Shown: positions 50,890 through 60,088 of the stretch, piece by piece
How the letters are laid out: the number at the start of each line of letters is the position of its first letter
How positions within the stretch are numbered: the stretch's first letter is position 1
DNA from: an uncultured Acidobacteriaceae bacterium
GTDB lineage: Bacteria; Acidobacteriota; Terriglobia; Terriglobales; Acidobacteriaceae
Assembly (NCBI GenBank): GCA_903842065.1
Contig: CAIMKZ010000093.1
Location: 124,001-188,000, forward strand
Direction: 5' to 3'
DNA: 64,000 nucleotides
Translations under genes and position numbers: made by a program
The notes under the pieces: model-generated
Told to the model about the DNA's origin: nothing
Database searches by the model: none
What the model saw: only the letters and a program-made list of their open reading frames with translations

Positions 50890-51789
50890 ATGAGCGATCC
50901 GATGGACCAACCCGATCTCGACCAACCCGATCTCGACGAGCCGATGGAGAGCAGCCTCGATGAGCTCTTGTCGGTTACGGAGCGGGAGAGGCAGGAGACG
51001 CAGGCAGCCGCGGCGGCCGGACTGGAGCCTTACGAGGGGCCGCTTATCGAGTTCAGCCATGTTTCAATCTCCTTCGATGAGCGCCCGGTGCTGGACGATG
51101 TGAGCTTCTCAGTGGAGCGGGGCGAGACGCTGTGCATTCTGGGCCGGAGCGGAGTGGGCAAGTCGGTATCGCTGCGTCTGCTGATGGGTTTTCTGAAGCC
51201 GGACGAGGGCTCTATCAGCGTGGACGGCGAGGAGATCACGGGACTCGACGAAGAGGGCATGCGCGCCATCCGCAAGCGGGTGACGATGGTCTTTCAGAAC
51301 GGGGCGCTGTTCGACTCGTTGAGCGTGCGCGAGAACGTGGCGTTTCCATTGCGCGAGAACGGGGGGCTGGACGAGGATCAACTGCTGGCGGTCGTCGAGC
51401 AACTGATCGATCTGGTGGGAGCCGAGGACGTGATCGAAGAGCTGCCCGCGAGCCTGTCGACGGGCCGCAAGCGGGCGGTGGCGATTGCGCGGGCGCTGGC
51501 CAGCCGGCCTGAGGTGGTTCTCTACGACGAGCCGACGACGATGGTGGACCCGCTGATCGCGCGGCGTCTGGTGGGGCTGATCCAGCGGCTGAAGCTGGAA
51601 CAGGGATTCACGAGTATCGTGGTGACGCACGACATGCGAGTCGCCGAGCGGGTGGCCGATACGGTACTTTTCCTGGACGGCGGCCGGGCGAGCTATTTTG
51701 GTCCGATCGAGGGTTTTCTGGCCTCTGAGGACGAGCACATCCAGCAGTTTCTGGCCCTGGACGAGTATGTTCCGCCCGTGGCTGTCTGA
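50890..51789 (+). CDS. MlaF-like ABC transporter ATP-binding protein
   Basis: The 299-residue protein starts at ATG 50890. The first 50 residues are acidic with a QPDLD tandem repeat and are not part of the ATPase. Walker A is GRSGVGKS (85-92), the Q-loop is VTMVFQNGALFDSL, the signature is LSTGRKRAVAIARAL (LSGG altered to LSTG), and Walker B is VVLYDEPTT. MlaF-type ATPases energise lipid transport between membranes. No MlaE permease or MlaD partner lies next to it, so the identity of the complex is inferred. Confidence 0.88.
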   Translation: MSDPMDQPDLDQPDLDEPMESSLDELLSVTERERQETQAAAAAGLEPYEGPLIEFSHVSISFDERPVLDDVSFSVERGETLCILGRSGVGKSVSLRLLMGFLKPDEGSISVDGEEITGLDEEGMRAIRKRVTMVFQNGALFDSLSVRENVAFPLRENGGLDEDQLLAVVEQLIDLVGAEDVIEELPASLSTGRKRAVAIARALASRPEVVLYDEPTTMVDPLIARRLVGLIQRLKLEQGFTSIVVTHDMRVAERVADTVLFLDGGRASYFGPIEGFLASEDEHIQQFLALDEYVPPVAV

Positions 51790-52292
51790 TTCAGCTCTAT
51801 CCCGAATCACAATGAAAAAGCATGTTTTAGCGGCACTCCTGGTTCCGCCGGGATGCTGCGCCCGGAGTGGTGAATCGAATACATGGCGCCGGTAAATTGG
51901 CGTCAAAGGCTTGCATTTTTCCACAGGTGCGAGGGATGCTTGTTTCAGCTTCTTTTTTGCCCGGAGAGGATCTAACCACAATCCGGGTGGGGATAAAGGT
52001 GTAGGGGCCATCCACTTTTGAGGAATGGTTACCGATTCCCGGCTTTGTAATAGTAGGTTTTGACTGGACTCGGGTATGTCCAGGAAAGTTCGATGGTGGA
52101 ATAACAGGGCCCTCGCTCCTCGACTTTCATGGACGATGGCGCAAGAAATGGGAGGCATCTCGGTCGCAGGCAGAGCATTACGCGAGACCCGTCAGAAGTC
52201 CGGCCGATAACGAAAGGGCCGGTTACAAGTTGGTTGTTTCCGTTCCGAGGCCAGTAGGGATCATCGGAATCCGGAGACAACACGAGTGACCG
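51790..52292. other. 503-base gene-free stretch before the exopolysaccharide gene
   Basis: No frame looks coding. A short hydrophobic run with ATG near 51811 has no ribosome site and stops quickly. A CCGGCC...GGCCGG hairpin lies near 52199-52225. The stretch should contain the promoter and leader of the glycosyltransferase gene. Confidence 0.45.
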
Positions 52293-53810
52293 ATGCGAGG
52301 TTCGCGAATCGATATGGCGACATCCGAGATGTGGCATAGACGAGTGACGGAAGCGCAGGAGCGTGAGATAACCCGGTCGCGGGGCATGCAGAAGGGGTAT
52401 GCAGAGCAGGCACTCTGGATGTTCGCCGACGTGGCGACGATCCTGGTGGCCAGCGCTGTGGCCACGTATGTTCGTTTCCGCATCATGCCACTGGATCAGG
52501 CCAGGGATATCTGGACCGACGCACTCTGGAACACCTCGAAGAGCCTGCTGTTGGCCATGCTCGCATTCTTCGCATTGGCTCTGATTTTGATCAGCCGCCG
52601 ATCTCATCTGTATGAACCGATGCGGATTTCGACGGTACTCCAGGAGCAGTGGCTGAGTCTTGAGTCTTGCCTGACCTCCGGGTTGCTGCTGACCGGTGCG
52701 CTCTATCTGGTGCGCGCCTATCGCGTACCCCGATCCGTAGTGCTGATGACTGTGCTGATGGTGACGGTAGGGCTTGGGTTACGGCGGCTCCTGTATCGCC
52801 TGGTGCTTTGCCGGCGCTACGAGCAGGGAGTAGGAACCCGCAACGTGCTGATTGTGGGCACTGGCGCTGAGGCTGAGGCCCTGCGCCACCACCTGGAGAT
52901 CTCCCCACATCTGGGATACACGTTCAAGGGATTTGTGGCGATTTCTGGCAATGCGGAAGGTAGTGCGTCCGAACACCTGGTTGGGACTCTGGATACCATC
53001 TTCGACAGCGTGCGCAAGCAGTTCGTGGACGAGATTGTTTTCACGTCGCGCTGCGATCCCGCCAAGGTCGAAAGCGTTCTGGATCGCGCCCGGGAGCAGG
53101 GCGTGGATTTGCGCGTGATACCGGAGCTGTACGGCGGCCTGGCATGGAACAGCCAGGTGGAATATGTGGGTCAGTTCCCGACGATCCCGCTGCACCGCGG
53201 CCGGGTGCCGGAGGCGGGGCTGATCGTCAAACGCGGCTTCGATCTGCTGTTTTCAACCTGCGTGATGGTAACGTTGCTGCCATTCTTTCTGGCCATTGCT
53301 CTGGCGGTGAAGCTGGATTCCCATGGGAATATCTTTTATTTTTCCCCGCGGATCGGCAAAAAGGGCCGGGTCTTCCGGTGCGTCAAGTTCCGGACGATGG
53401 TTTCCGATGCCGATGAGCGCAAGCGGGAACTGCTGCACATGAACGAGCGGGACGGAGTGCTGTTCAAGATTTCGAACGACCCGCGTATCACTCGGGTGGG
53501 GCGGCTGCTGCGCAAGTATTCGCTCGACGAGCTGCCGCAGTTTTGGAATGTGCTGAAGGGCGAGATGAGCGTGGTGGGACCGCGGCCGCCTCTGGCCAGC
53601 GAGGTGAAGCAGTACAAGCCGAGCCATCTGCGGCGTCTGGAAGTGATGCCGGGAATCACGGGCTTGTGGCAGGTGCAGGGCCGCCGCGATCCCTCCTTCG
53701 CAAGTTACGTTTCGATGGATGAAACCTACATCGACAACTGGAGCGTGTGGCTGGACTTCAAGATTATTGTGAAGACGATCTTCGTGGTGCTTACGGGAAC
53801 AGGATCGTAG
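52293..53810 (+). CDS. Exopolysaccharide polyprenyl glycosylphosphotransferase (WcaJ/WbaP type)
   Basis: The 505-residue protein is assigned ATG 52293, with ATG 52314 possible. Four N-terminal membrane spans are followed by a CoA-binding-like domain (VLIVGTGAEAEALRHHLE, about 187-205). The C-terminal bacterial sugar-transferase domain has VKRGFDLLFS, VKFRTMVSDADERKREL, LRKYSLDELPQFWNVLKGEMSVVGPRPPL and ITGLWQVQGR. It transfers the first sugar-phosphate to undecaprenyl phosphate for exopolysaccharide. No other EPS gene is in the window. Confidence 0.94.
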   Translation: MRGSRIDMATSEMWHRRVTEAQEREITRSRGMQKGYAEQALWMFADVATILVASAVATYVRFRIMPLDQARDIWTDALWNTSKSLLLAMLAFFALALILISRRSHLYEPMRISTVLQEQWLSLESCLTSGLLLTGALYLVRAYRVPRSVVLMTVLMVTVGLGLRRLLYRLVLCRRYEQGVGTRNVLIVGTGAEAEALRHHLEISPHLGYTFKGFVAISGNAEGSASEHLVGTLDTIFDSVRKQFVDEIVFTSRCDPAKVESVLDRAREQGVDLRVIPELYGGLAWNSQVEYVGQFPTIPLHRGRVPEAGLIVKRGFDLLFSTCVMVTLLPFFLAIALAVKLDSHGNIFYFSPRIGKKGRVFRCVKFRTMVSDADERKRELLHMNERDGVLFKISNDPRITRVGRLLRKYSLDELPQFWNVLKGEMSVVGPRPPLASEVKQYKPSHLRRLEVMPGITGLWQVQGRRDPSFASYVSMDETYIDNWSVWLDFKIIVKTIFVVLTGTGS

Positions 53811-53834
53811 AGCACAGATTTCCATACGGTTCTT

Positions 53835-53870
53835 GCCACAGCGCGGAGTGAATCCGCGCTGTGGCTTTCT
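53835..53870 (+). terminator. Intrinsic terminator of the glycosyltransferase gene
   Basis: A perfect 13-bp stem GCCACAGCGCGGA / TCCGCGCTGTGGC (53835-53847, 53853-53865) has a GTGAA loop and is followed by TTTCT. It lies 25 bases beyond the stop and 40 bases before nadE. Confidence 0.8.
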
Positions 53871-53910
53871 ACACGAGATTTCGGCACATCGCCGGCGATA
53901 CACTGGAAGT

Positions 53911-55554
53911 GTGAAGATCGCGCTGGCGCAGATTGACCCCACGGTAGGGGATTTTACCGGCAATATCGAAAAGATTGTGGCGGCTAGCCGTCGTGCGGCT
54001 GAGCAGGGCGCGCGGCTGACGGTGTTTTCAGAGCTTGCGGTGTGCGGATATCCTCCCGCCGACCTGCTTGAGAAGCCGAGTTTTCTGGCCCGCGCGGTGA
54101 GCGCCGTCGAGGAGCTGGCTGAGGCGACTCGGGAGCTGTCCACGGCCGTCCTGGTGGGCGTGGCGCTGCCAGCGGGCGATGCCTCGGGCAAGCCCGCCGT
54201 GAACGCGGCTGTGCTCGTCGACAAGGGCCGGGTGCTGCTCGAACAGCACAAACAACTGCTGCCTTTCTACGACGTCTTCGATGAGCAGCGGTATTTTTCT
54301 CCGAGCAGCCCGCAGAAGATCGTGGAACTGGATGGCCGGCGGCTGGCGGTGACCATCTGCGAGGACGCCTGGAACGATAAGAACTTCTGGCCGCGGCGGC
54401 TGTACAAAGTCGATCCGATGGAAGAGCTGATGCGGGAGCGGCCCGACCTGCACATCAATCTCTCTTCGTCGCCCTTCTGGCACTCGAAGCGCGCCTTGCG
54501 GCGGCAGATGCTCAAGGCTATCGCGCGGCGCGACGGGATTCCTGTGGTGATGACGAACCAGGTGGGCGGCAACGACAGCCTGGTCTTCGACGGCTCTTCG
54601 ATTGCCGTCGATGCGAAGGGCAATCTGATTGCGCTGGCGAGGTCGTTTGAAGAGGATCTGGTGATCGTGGACCCCTTCGATGCCGCACCGGTTGCCGAGC
54701 CAGCGGACAACGACGACGAAGCAGCTTACAAGGCGCTGGTGCTGGGAACGCGGGATTATGTGAGGAAGTGCGGCTTCAAGAAGGCGCTGGTGGGGTTGAG
54801 CGGCGGCGTGGATTCGGCTCTGGTGGCGGCGATTGCCGCCGATGCGCTGGGCGCTGAGAACGTGATCTGCATCGGGATGCCGAGTCCGTACTCGTCTCAG
54901 GGTTCGATCAACGACAGCCACGCGCTTGCCGCGAATCTGGGAATACGCTTTGAGATTGTGCCCATCAGCGGGCTGTTCAGCGAGTACACCGAGGCTCTGT
55001 CGCCGCTGTTTACCGGGATGAAGGCCGACATCACCGAAGAGAACATCCAGTCGCGAATTCGCGGCAATCTGCTGATGGCGCTCTCAAACAAGTTCAACGC
55101 GCTGGTGCTGACCACGGGCAACAAGAGCGAGATGGCGGTGGGCTACTGCACGCTCTACGGCGACATGGTGGGCGCGCTGGCGGTGATCGGGGATCTGGTG
55201 AAGACGCGGGTCTACTCGGTGTGCCAGTGGATCAATCGGGAGCACGAGGTGATTCCGGAGGCGATTTTGACCAAGGCGCCTTCTGCCGAGCTGCGGCCAG
55301 ACCAGAAGGATACGGATTCGCTGCCACCCTACGAGGTGCTTGACCCGATCCTCGAGGCGTATGTCGAACGCTATGAAACGCCGGAGAAGATCGCCAGCGA
55401 GCACGGGTTCGACCTGGATCTTGTGCGGCAGGTGGTGAAGCTGGTGGAGCGGGCCGAGTACAAGCGGCAACAGGCCGCGCCGGTGCTGAAGGTCACGGCC
55501 AAGTCGTTTGGCATGGGGCGCCGGTTTCCCATTGCCATCCGGGTTCAGGTATAA
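53911..55554 (+). CDS. nadE: Glutamine-dependent NAD+ synthetase
   Basis: The 547-residue protein begins with GTG 53911 (VKIALAQIDPTVGDFTGN); a longer frame would start inside the terminator. The N-terminal amidase (CN-hydrolase) domain has E41 (FSELAVCGYP), the Lys in EQHKQLLPFYDVFDE, and the nucleophile Cys in VTICEDAW. The C-terminal synthetase domain has LVGLSGGVDSALVAAI near 295 and TTGNKSEMAVGYCTLYGD. It uses ammonia released from glutamine to amidate nicotinate adenine dinucleotide in the cytoplasm. Confidence 0.96.
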   Translation: MKIALAQIDPTVGDFTGNIEKIVAASRRAAEQGARLTVFSELAVCGYPPADLLEKPSFLARAVSAVEELAEATRELSTAVLVGVALPAGDASGKPAVNAAVLVDKGRVLLEQHKQLLPFYDVFDEQRYFSPSSPQKIVELDGRRLAVTICEDAWNDKNFWPRRLYKVDPMEELMRERPDLHINLSSSPFWHSKRALRRQMLKAIARRDGIPVVMTNQVGGNDSLVFDGSSIAVDAKGNLIALARSFEEDLVIVDPFDAAPVAEPADNDDEAAYKALVLGTRDYVRKCGFKKALVGLSGGVDSALVAAIAADALGAENVICIGMPSPYSSQGSINDSHALAANLGIRFEIVPISGLFSEYTEALSPLFTGMKADITEENIQSRIRGNLLMALSNKFNALVLTTGNKSEMAVGYCTLYGDMVGALAVIGDLVKTRVYSVCQWINREHEVIPEAILTKAPSAELRPDQKDTDSLPPYEVLDPILEAYVERYETPEKIASEHGFDLDLVRQVVKLVERAEYKRQQAAPVLKVTAKSFGMGRRFPIAIRVQV

Positions 55555-55645
55555 ACAAAACAGGGATATTTCCCGCGAAATCGCGCGTCTGGGAGTCGGC
55601 CGGAGTTACGAAACGGGCCGGGCAGATCGGGCGTAGGAGAAGAGC

Positions 55646-56650
55646 TTGACTGGACAGTTTGTACGTAACTTCAGCGCCGCGGCGCTGATCGCATTGGTGC
55701 TATCCGCGGGGCAGCTGTTTGCCCAGACCGAGGTTCCGGCCGCGCCGGTTGCGGCGGCGCAGCAGGGCGCCGATGTATCCGCTCCCGCGCCGGCCGCAGC
55801 GCCGGTGTTTCCGAAACCCGATCCGGCCAATTTTACGGCCACTTCTCTCACCAAAGAGACCGTGAACGCGTTTCTTCATGCCAACTGGGGCTACGAGCAG
55901 GACCGCATCTGGCAGGTGCAGGCGATTCTGAAGACCCCGGTGGATGGCATCGCCAAGGTGATTGTGTACGTGGGCGACCGTTCGGGCAAGAATCAGCCCT
56001 CGGTGTTGCAGTTCTTCGCGCTCCCCGACGGCAAGCACGTCATCAGCGCCGACAGCATCGTGCCCTTCGGCGAGAAGCCCTTTGCCGATATGCGCGCGTT
56101 GATGCAGCAGCGGGCCGACGGTCCTTATCGCGGCTCGGCCAATAAGGATCTGGAGATTGTGGAGTTCGCCGACTTGCAATGCCCGCACTGCAAAGAGGCC
56201 CAGGCCAACATGGACAAGCTTCTGGTGGACTTCCCCAAGGCGCGCATCGTGCTTCAGCTCGATCCGCTTCAGCAGATTCACCCCGAAGCCGAGCGCGCCA
56301 CCCAGTTCGCCGTCTGCGCAAACAAGATGGGCGGCAGTACGGCCTTCTTCCAGTTCGTGACGGCCACGTTCGACGGCCAGGATGGGCTGGCCACACCCGA
56401 GGGTGCCTTGCTGACGATTAACAGCGCGGTGACCAAGGCTGGACTCGATCCGGCCAAGGTGGCTGCCTGCGCCGCGGACAAGGCGGTGGCGGATCAGGTG
56501 AAGGCCGGCGAGAAGCTGGCCGACGATATCGACATCAACGAAGTGCCGACGCTGGTGATCAACGGCCGCGTGCTCCCGGCCAACATTCCCTACGACACGC
56601 TGAAGAAGATCATCCAGTTCCAGGCGCAGCTGGATGGGGTTGCGCTGTAA
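55646..56650 (+). CDS. Secreted DsbA/thioredoxin-fold protein
   Basis: The 334-residue protein begins with TTG 55646 behind TAGGAGAAGAGC, a strong ribosome site. A signal peptide (residues 8-26) and a Pro/Ala-rich linker precede an N-terminal domain of unknown fold (58-160). The thioredoxin-like domain has the redox motif LQCPHCKE (C179, C182) and the cis-Pro segment EVPTLVINGR. It should act in the periplasm as a thiol oxidase or isomerase. The layout matches Acidobacteria-type DsbA relatives with an extra N-terminal domain. Confidence 0.9.
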   Translation: MTGQFVRNFSAAALIALVLSAGQLFAQTEVPAAPVAAAQQGADVSAPAPAAAPVFPKPDPANFTATSLTKETVNAFLHANWGYEQDRIWQVQAILKTPVDGIAKVIVYVGDRSGKNQPSVLQFFALPDGKHVISADSIVPFGEKPFADMRALMQQRADGPYRGSANKDLEIVEFADLQCPHCKEAQANMDKLLVDFPKARIVLQLDPLQQIHPEAERATQFAVCANKMGGSTAFFQFVTATFDGQDGLATPEGALLTINSAVTKAGLDPAKVAACAADKAVADQVKAGEKLADDIDINEVPTLVINGRVLPANIPYDTLKKIIQFQAQLDGVAL

Positions 56651-56672
56651 AGCTATTTGGGTTAAATGCAAG

Positions 56673-56698
56673 AAGGCCTCCGCTTCGGCGGAGGCCTT
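56673..56698. terminator. Terminator copy 1 of a duplicated hairpin
   Basis: AAGGCCTCCGC-TTCG-GCGGAGGCCTT is a perfect 11-bp stem with a stable TTCG tetraloop, 22 bases past the stop of the DsbA-like gene. A nearly identical copy lies 200 bases on. Confidence 0.75.
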
Positions 56699-56726
56699 GG
56701 ACTGCTGACAAACCCCAAAGCCCATC

Positions 56727-56860
56727 CCTCAGGGGCTAAAGCCCTGTTTATTTAGCTGGCTTTAGCGGCACGACTAAAGTCGTGCCCTTTCAAAACAGCA
56801 TCAAAAATAGTGTTTTTCCGCAGCCTGTAAAGTCGTGCCCTTTCAAAACAGTGGGTTCTT
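56727..56860. repeat. Family B double-hairpin repeat with an extra half unit, intergenic copy
   Basis: AGGGGCTAAAGCCCT (near 56730-56744), then GGCACGACT-AA-AGTCGTGCC followed by CTTTCAAA (56767-56794). Then a degenerate half copy AAAGTCGTGCCCTTTCAAAA (56829-56848). This is the free-standing version of the unit that lies in frame in rarA and the TrmH gene. Confidence 0.8.
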
Positions 56861-56870
56861 CATCAATCTC

Positions 56871-56900
56871 AGGCCTCCGCTTCGGCGGAGGCCTTTGTAT
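56871..56900. terminator. Terminator copy 2 of the duplicated hairpin
   Basis: AGGCCTCCGC-TTCG-GCGGAGGCCT (56871-56894) followed by TTGTATTT. It lies 28 bases beyond the secretin stop on the other strand, so it can serve both directions. Confidence 0.75.
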
Positions 56901-56927
56901 TTGGAATGGATTTCGCGCTACGAATCG

Positions 56928-58853
56928 CTATGGGTTTGAAGAGGCCTTCTCGATGACCATACGCGCGCTGTGGCCCGCCGGCTGGGTGAGGCGGATTACG
57001 TGCGGGGTGAGGACGATGAGCAGCGTGGCGTAGTTCTTCTGGAGATTTTTCCCGGAGATGTTGTTTAGGCCCGGCACATCGGTGATGCCGGGGGAACCTG
57101 AGACGGCGCGGCTTGACGACTGGTCGATCTCGCTGGCAAGTTCGGCGGCCTCGCCCTCCTTGAGTGTAACTACGCCCGCGAAGGCCTGATGGCTGATGAT
57201 CGGGTTGCCGTTGATGGATGTGCCGGAGATGCCGTCGAGGGCGAAGTCGGTCTTAAGCGTAACCTCGTTGCCGCGCAGAACTTTGGGCGAGACCTTGAGG
57301 GTGAGTCCGATGTCCTGGTACTGGATCATGGGGATGTTCGGCGTCGAGCCGGAGAGCGAAGAGACAAGCGAAGAGAGGCTGGAAGAGCTGCCTGCGCCGG
57401 TGAGCCCCGGGATATTGGGCAGGCTGGCCGAAACACTCGAATAGGCGGAGGTCTGGATGGGATACTTTGTGCCAGCCTTGATGGTTGAGTCTTCGCCGTC
57501 TCCGAGCCGGAGCTGGATAGAGTCGATGATGCGCGTGTCGGAAGAGTTGAGCGCGAAGTCAAAGGTGGCCGGACCGCTGGGCGAGAGGCCGGAAGCGGTG
57601 AGTCCGCCTCCAAACAGCGCAACTCCGCCCGTAAGGACGGAGCTTGATACCTGTCCGGATGCGATGAGGATGCCGAGGATGGCGAGCGGATCGGTGGGTG
57701 AGGCCAGCCCCGAGGAGATGATCTGATCGACCAGCGACTGGTTGGCCTTGAGAATGGACTGCTCTTCGGCGTAGACGTTGAAAGCGGAGATGGATTGCGG
57801 GGGCTTGACGCCGGTCTTGCGCGTGCCGGTGTGGACCAACTGCACGAGGCGCACATCGAGCATGACCTGGTTGCGCCCCTCAAGCAGGCTGGTCATCGAG
57901 GAGTTGAATGCTTCAAGTAGCGAGGGCGCGGCGCGCAGAGTAAGCGCGCTTCCGCTGGGGATGGGCGTGACCTGCTGGATGTTGAAGATGTTGCGGGCGA
58001 GGTTCGAGACTTCAGTGAGCTCGGCATCGCTGAGCCCGTAGAAGCGGACGGTTTCAACCGCCTGGCGGGTGTACTGGGCGCGGTTTACGGTGTTGTCGCG
58101 GGCCACCAGGACCCGGTGGGCATCGATCGGTACGAAGAAATTGTTGGTGGTCAGGCTGAGCAACCGCAGGGCGGTAGTAAAGTCGGCCTTATCAGCGTCG
58201 ATCTTGATGGGCATGGAACGGACGCTGTCGTCGAGCATGGCGGTGATGCCCCACAGTGCAAGGGTCTGCTGGATGGCCTGACGGGCGTTCACCTGGATGT
58301 GCAGGTCGTGGGTACCATTTGTGGGCGCCAGGCTCTCCAGGGCCCCGGCAACGGCCGAGGATTGCTGGTAGAGCGGCTGCTCCTGCACGCGAAGGGCGTC
58401 ACTGCCCAGCTCGTTGAGGTGCTGGACGGCTACCGGGTTCTGCGGGTCGAGGGCGAGAGCGCGCTGGATTGCGGCGCGTGAAGCGGCTGCGTCTCCGGCG
58501 AGCCTTTGGCGGGCTGCGGTCTGTACAAGCTCGGTCACCAGATGGCTGCGCGCGACGTCGGCGGCAAGCCTGTAGTCGGGGTCTTCGGGATCGAGCTTCG
58601 CGGCCTCTTCGTATTGTTTGAGCGCGGCCTCGAACTGGGAGTCGAGGTAGAGCTTGCCGGCGGCCAGGTAGAGCCGGTTGGCGCGGCGGCGCTGGGCGCC
58701 TGTCGTCGGGGTTGGGGGCTTGGCAGCCGCTGTGGCGGCGGGCTGTTGCTGCGCCTGTGGGGCGGTCTGTGGCACGATGGCGGCCGGGAGAAGCACGATG
58801 AGCGCCACAGCGGCCAGTTGCCGCAACAGGGTACGGTTCATGCGGCCGCTCAC
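56928..58853 (-). CDS. Secretin-family protein (type II/III secretion or type IV pilus) with N-terminal TPR
   Basis: The 641-residue protein begins with GTG 58853 behind AGGGAG; ATG 58841 is an alternative. A signal peptide and Pro/Gln/Ala linker are followed by a TPR-like segment (RLYLAAGKLYLDSQFEAALKQYEEAAKLDPEDPDYRLA). N-domains are followed by the secretin C-domain (about 340-625), with the late VPGLNNISGKNLQKNYATLLIVLTPHVIR motif. It would form an outer-membrane channel. Its start overlaps the HAD phosphatase stop (GTGA), so the two are co-translated. No pilotin, ATPase or pseudopilin genes lie nearby. Confidence 0.9.
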   Translation of the reverse strand: MSGRMNRTLLRQLAAVALIVLLPAAIVPQTAPQAQQQPAATAAAKPPTPTTGAQRRRANRLYLAAGKLYLDSQFEAALKQYEEAAKLDPEDPDYRLAADVARSHLVTELVQTAARQRLAGDAAASRAAIQRALALDPQNPVAVQHLNELGSDALRVQEQPLYQQSSAVAGALESLAPTNGTHDLHIQVNARQAIQQTLALWGITAMLDDSVRSMPIKIDADKADFTTALRLLSLTTNNFFVPIDAHRVLVARDNTVNRAQYTRQAVETVRFYGLSDAELTEVSNLARNIFNIQQVTPIPSGSALTLRAAPSLLEAFNSSMTSLLEGRNQVMLDVRLVQLVHTGTRKTGVKPPQSISAFNVYAEEQSILKANQSLVDQIISSGLASPTDPLAILGILIASGQVSSSVLTGGVALFGGGLTASGLSPSGPATFDFALNSSDTRIIDSIQLRLGDGEDSTIKAGTKYPIQTSAYSSVSASLPNIPGLTGAGSSSSLSSLVSSLSGSTPNIPMIQYQDIGLTLKVSPKVLRGNEVTLKTDFALDGISGTSINGNPIISHQAFAGVVTLKEGEAAELASEIDQSSSRAVSGSPGITDVPGLNNISGKNLQKNYATLLIVLTPHVIRLTQPAGHSARMVIEKASSNP

Positions 58854-59590
58854 TTCGCACTCCCTGAGTGGACGAGCAGATCGGCGAACGAGGTAACGCA
58901 GGCGTCCGGCTCATGCTGCATCAGTTCGTCGAAGCTGGAGCTGCCGGTGGCGACGGCTATGACAGTGAGCGAGTTGGCTCGTGCGGCCTCGATATCGCGC
59001 GGCGTGTCGCCGACGACGCAGATTTTTGCTTCGGCCCCGGCGATGTCGCGGGCTTTTCTGGCGGCGGCGCCGATCAGCTCGGCGCGGATGGGATAGCGGT
59101 CGCTGAATCCGCCGAAGCGGAACCACTGGCGCAGCCCGGCCTGCTCGATCTTGACCCAGCCGATGACTTCAAGGTTGCCCGTGGCGACGCCGAGGAGCCT
59201 GCCCTGGCCGGCCAGGTGGGCGAGGGCATCGTGCACGCCGGGCATGATGTCTATGCGCAGCTCGTTGCGGCGCTCTTCAACGCCCGCGCACATGGCGTCG
59301 AGCATGGCCTGGAGGTTGTCTTCAACGAGTTGCGAGGGGATGCCGCCCAGCCGGCAGGCCTCGCGGATGATGGCGGTGTCGGTGCTGCCCTGCATGGAGA
59401 TGCCCTGGAGCGAGACCTCGAACCCAGTGACGCGGTGGACGCTCGAAATGAATGCGTCAACGTGAATGCGGTCGCGGGTGCGCAGCAGGGTGCCGTCGAT
59501 GTCGAACAGGTAAGCGTCCTCGGCGTCCCACAGGAATCCGGGGCGGAGATAGATGCGAGGCTGCGCGGATGTGGAAGTGGCGCTCATCAT
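58850..59590 (-). CDS. HAD-superfamily phosphatase (PGP-like)
   Basis: The 246-residue protein starts at ATG 59590 (a second ATG at 59587). HAD motif I is LFDIDGTLL (D30, D32), motif II is VATGNLEVIG, and motifs III/IV are AKICVVGDTPRDIEAARA. The cap insertion is typical of phosphoglycolate-phosphatase-like enzymes. It has no signal peptide, so it is cytoplasmic. The 3' end overlaps the secretin gene, an unexpected partner. The substrate is not determined. Confidence 0.92.
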   Translation of the reverse strand: MMSATSTSAQPRIYLRPGFLWDAEDAYLFDIDGTLLRTRDRIHVDAFISSVHRVTGFEVSLQGISMQGSTDTAIIREACRLGGIPSQLVEDNLQAMLDAMCAGVEERRNELRIDIMPGVHDALAHLAGQGRLLGVATGNLEVIGWVKIEQAGLRQWFRFGGFSDRYPIRAELIGAAARKARDIAGAEAKICVVGDTPRDIEAARANSLTVIAVATGSSSFDELMQHEPDACVTSFADLLVHSGSAK

Positions 59591-59695
59591 TCCAATGGGT
59601 CGCGCCGGGGCTTGAGCGAAGCGCGGACTCCCGGCAGGAAGAACTGTGGCTGGGTCGGAATCCCTGTGCTGAGGTTCTTCTGCGGCCGGTTTCGC

Positions 59696-59977
59696 TTAGC
59701 GGTAACCCTGGCGATAGACGCTGAATACAGGACGTTCGCTGCGGGGCGGACGCTTGAGGCTGGCGCGAATTTCGGCCAGATCGAGCTCAAGCTCGGCCAT
59801 GGCGCGGCTGAGGGTGTTGCGGTGCATTCCCAGCTCCTCGGCGGCCTTGCACTGGTTCCCGCGGTTAGCGGCTAGCACCTCACGAAGGTACTGGCGCTTG
59901 AATTCGCGTACCGCTTCCTCGTAGCGAACACCGCTGGAGTGCATCTGGGTTACCAGGCTGTCGAGTTCTCTTCTCAC
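59696..59977 (-). CDS. Fis-type helix-turn-helix protein
   Basis: The 93-residue protein begins with GTG 59977 behind AGAGGAACGT. The core YEEAVREFKRQYLREVLAANRGNQCKAAEELGMHRNTLSRAMAELEL is the Fis/NtrC C-terminal HTH. No ATPase or receiver domain is attached, so it is a stand-alone DNA-binding factor. It lies between the HAD gene and cvpA on the same strand. Target genes are unknown. Confidence 0.88.
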   Translation of the reverse strand: MRRELDSLVTQMHSSGVRYEEAVREFKRQYLREVLAANRGNQCKAAEELGMHRNTLSRAMAELELDLAEIRASLKRPPRSERPVFSVYRQGYR

Positions 59978-60088
59978 ACGTTCCTCTGCTACTGATGATC
60001 AACGACTAGTCTAAGGCATTTCGGCGGGTTGTGCTCTTCCGATTTTGTTCCGCCGCGGGAAGAATTTCACACTGAGAAATTGGACCGC

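Noticed and set aside
51811..51894. Short hydrophobic frame after the mlaF-like gene
   Set aside because: Fewer than 30 residues, no ribosome site and no match to a known leader peptide.
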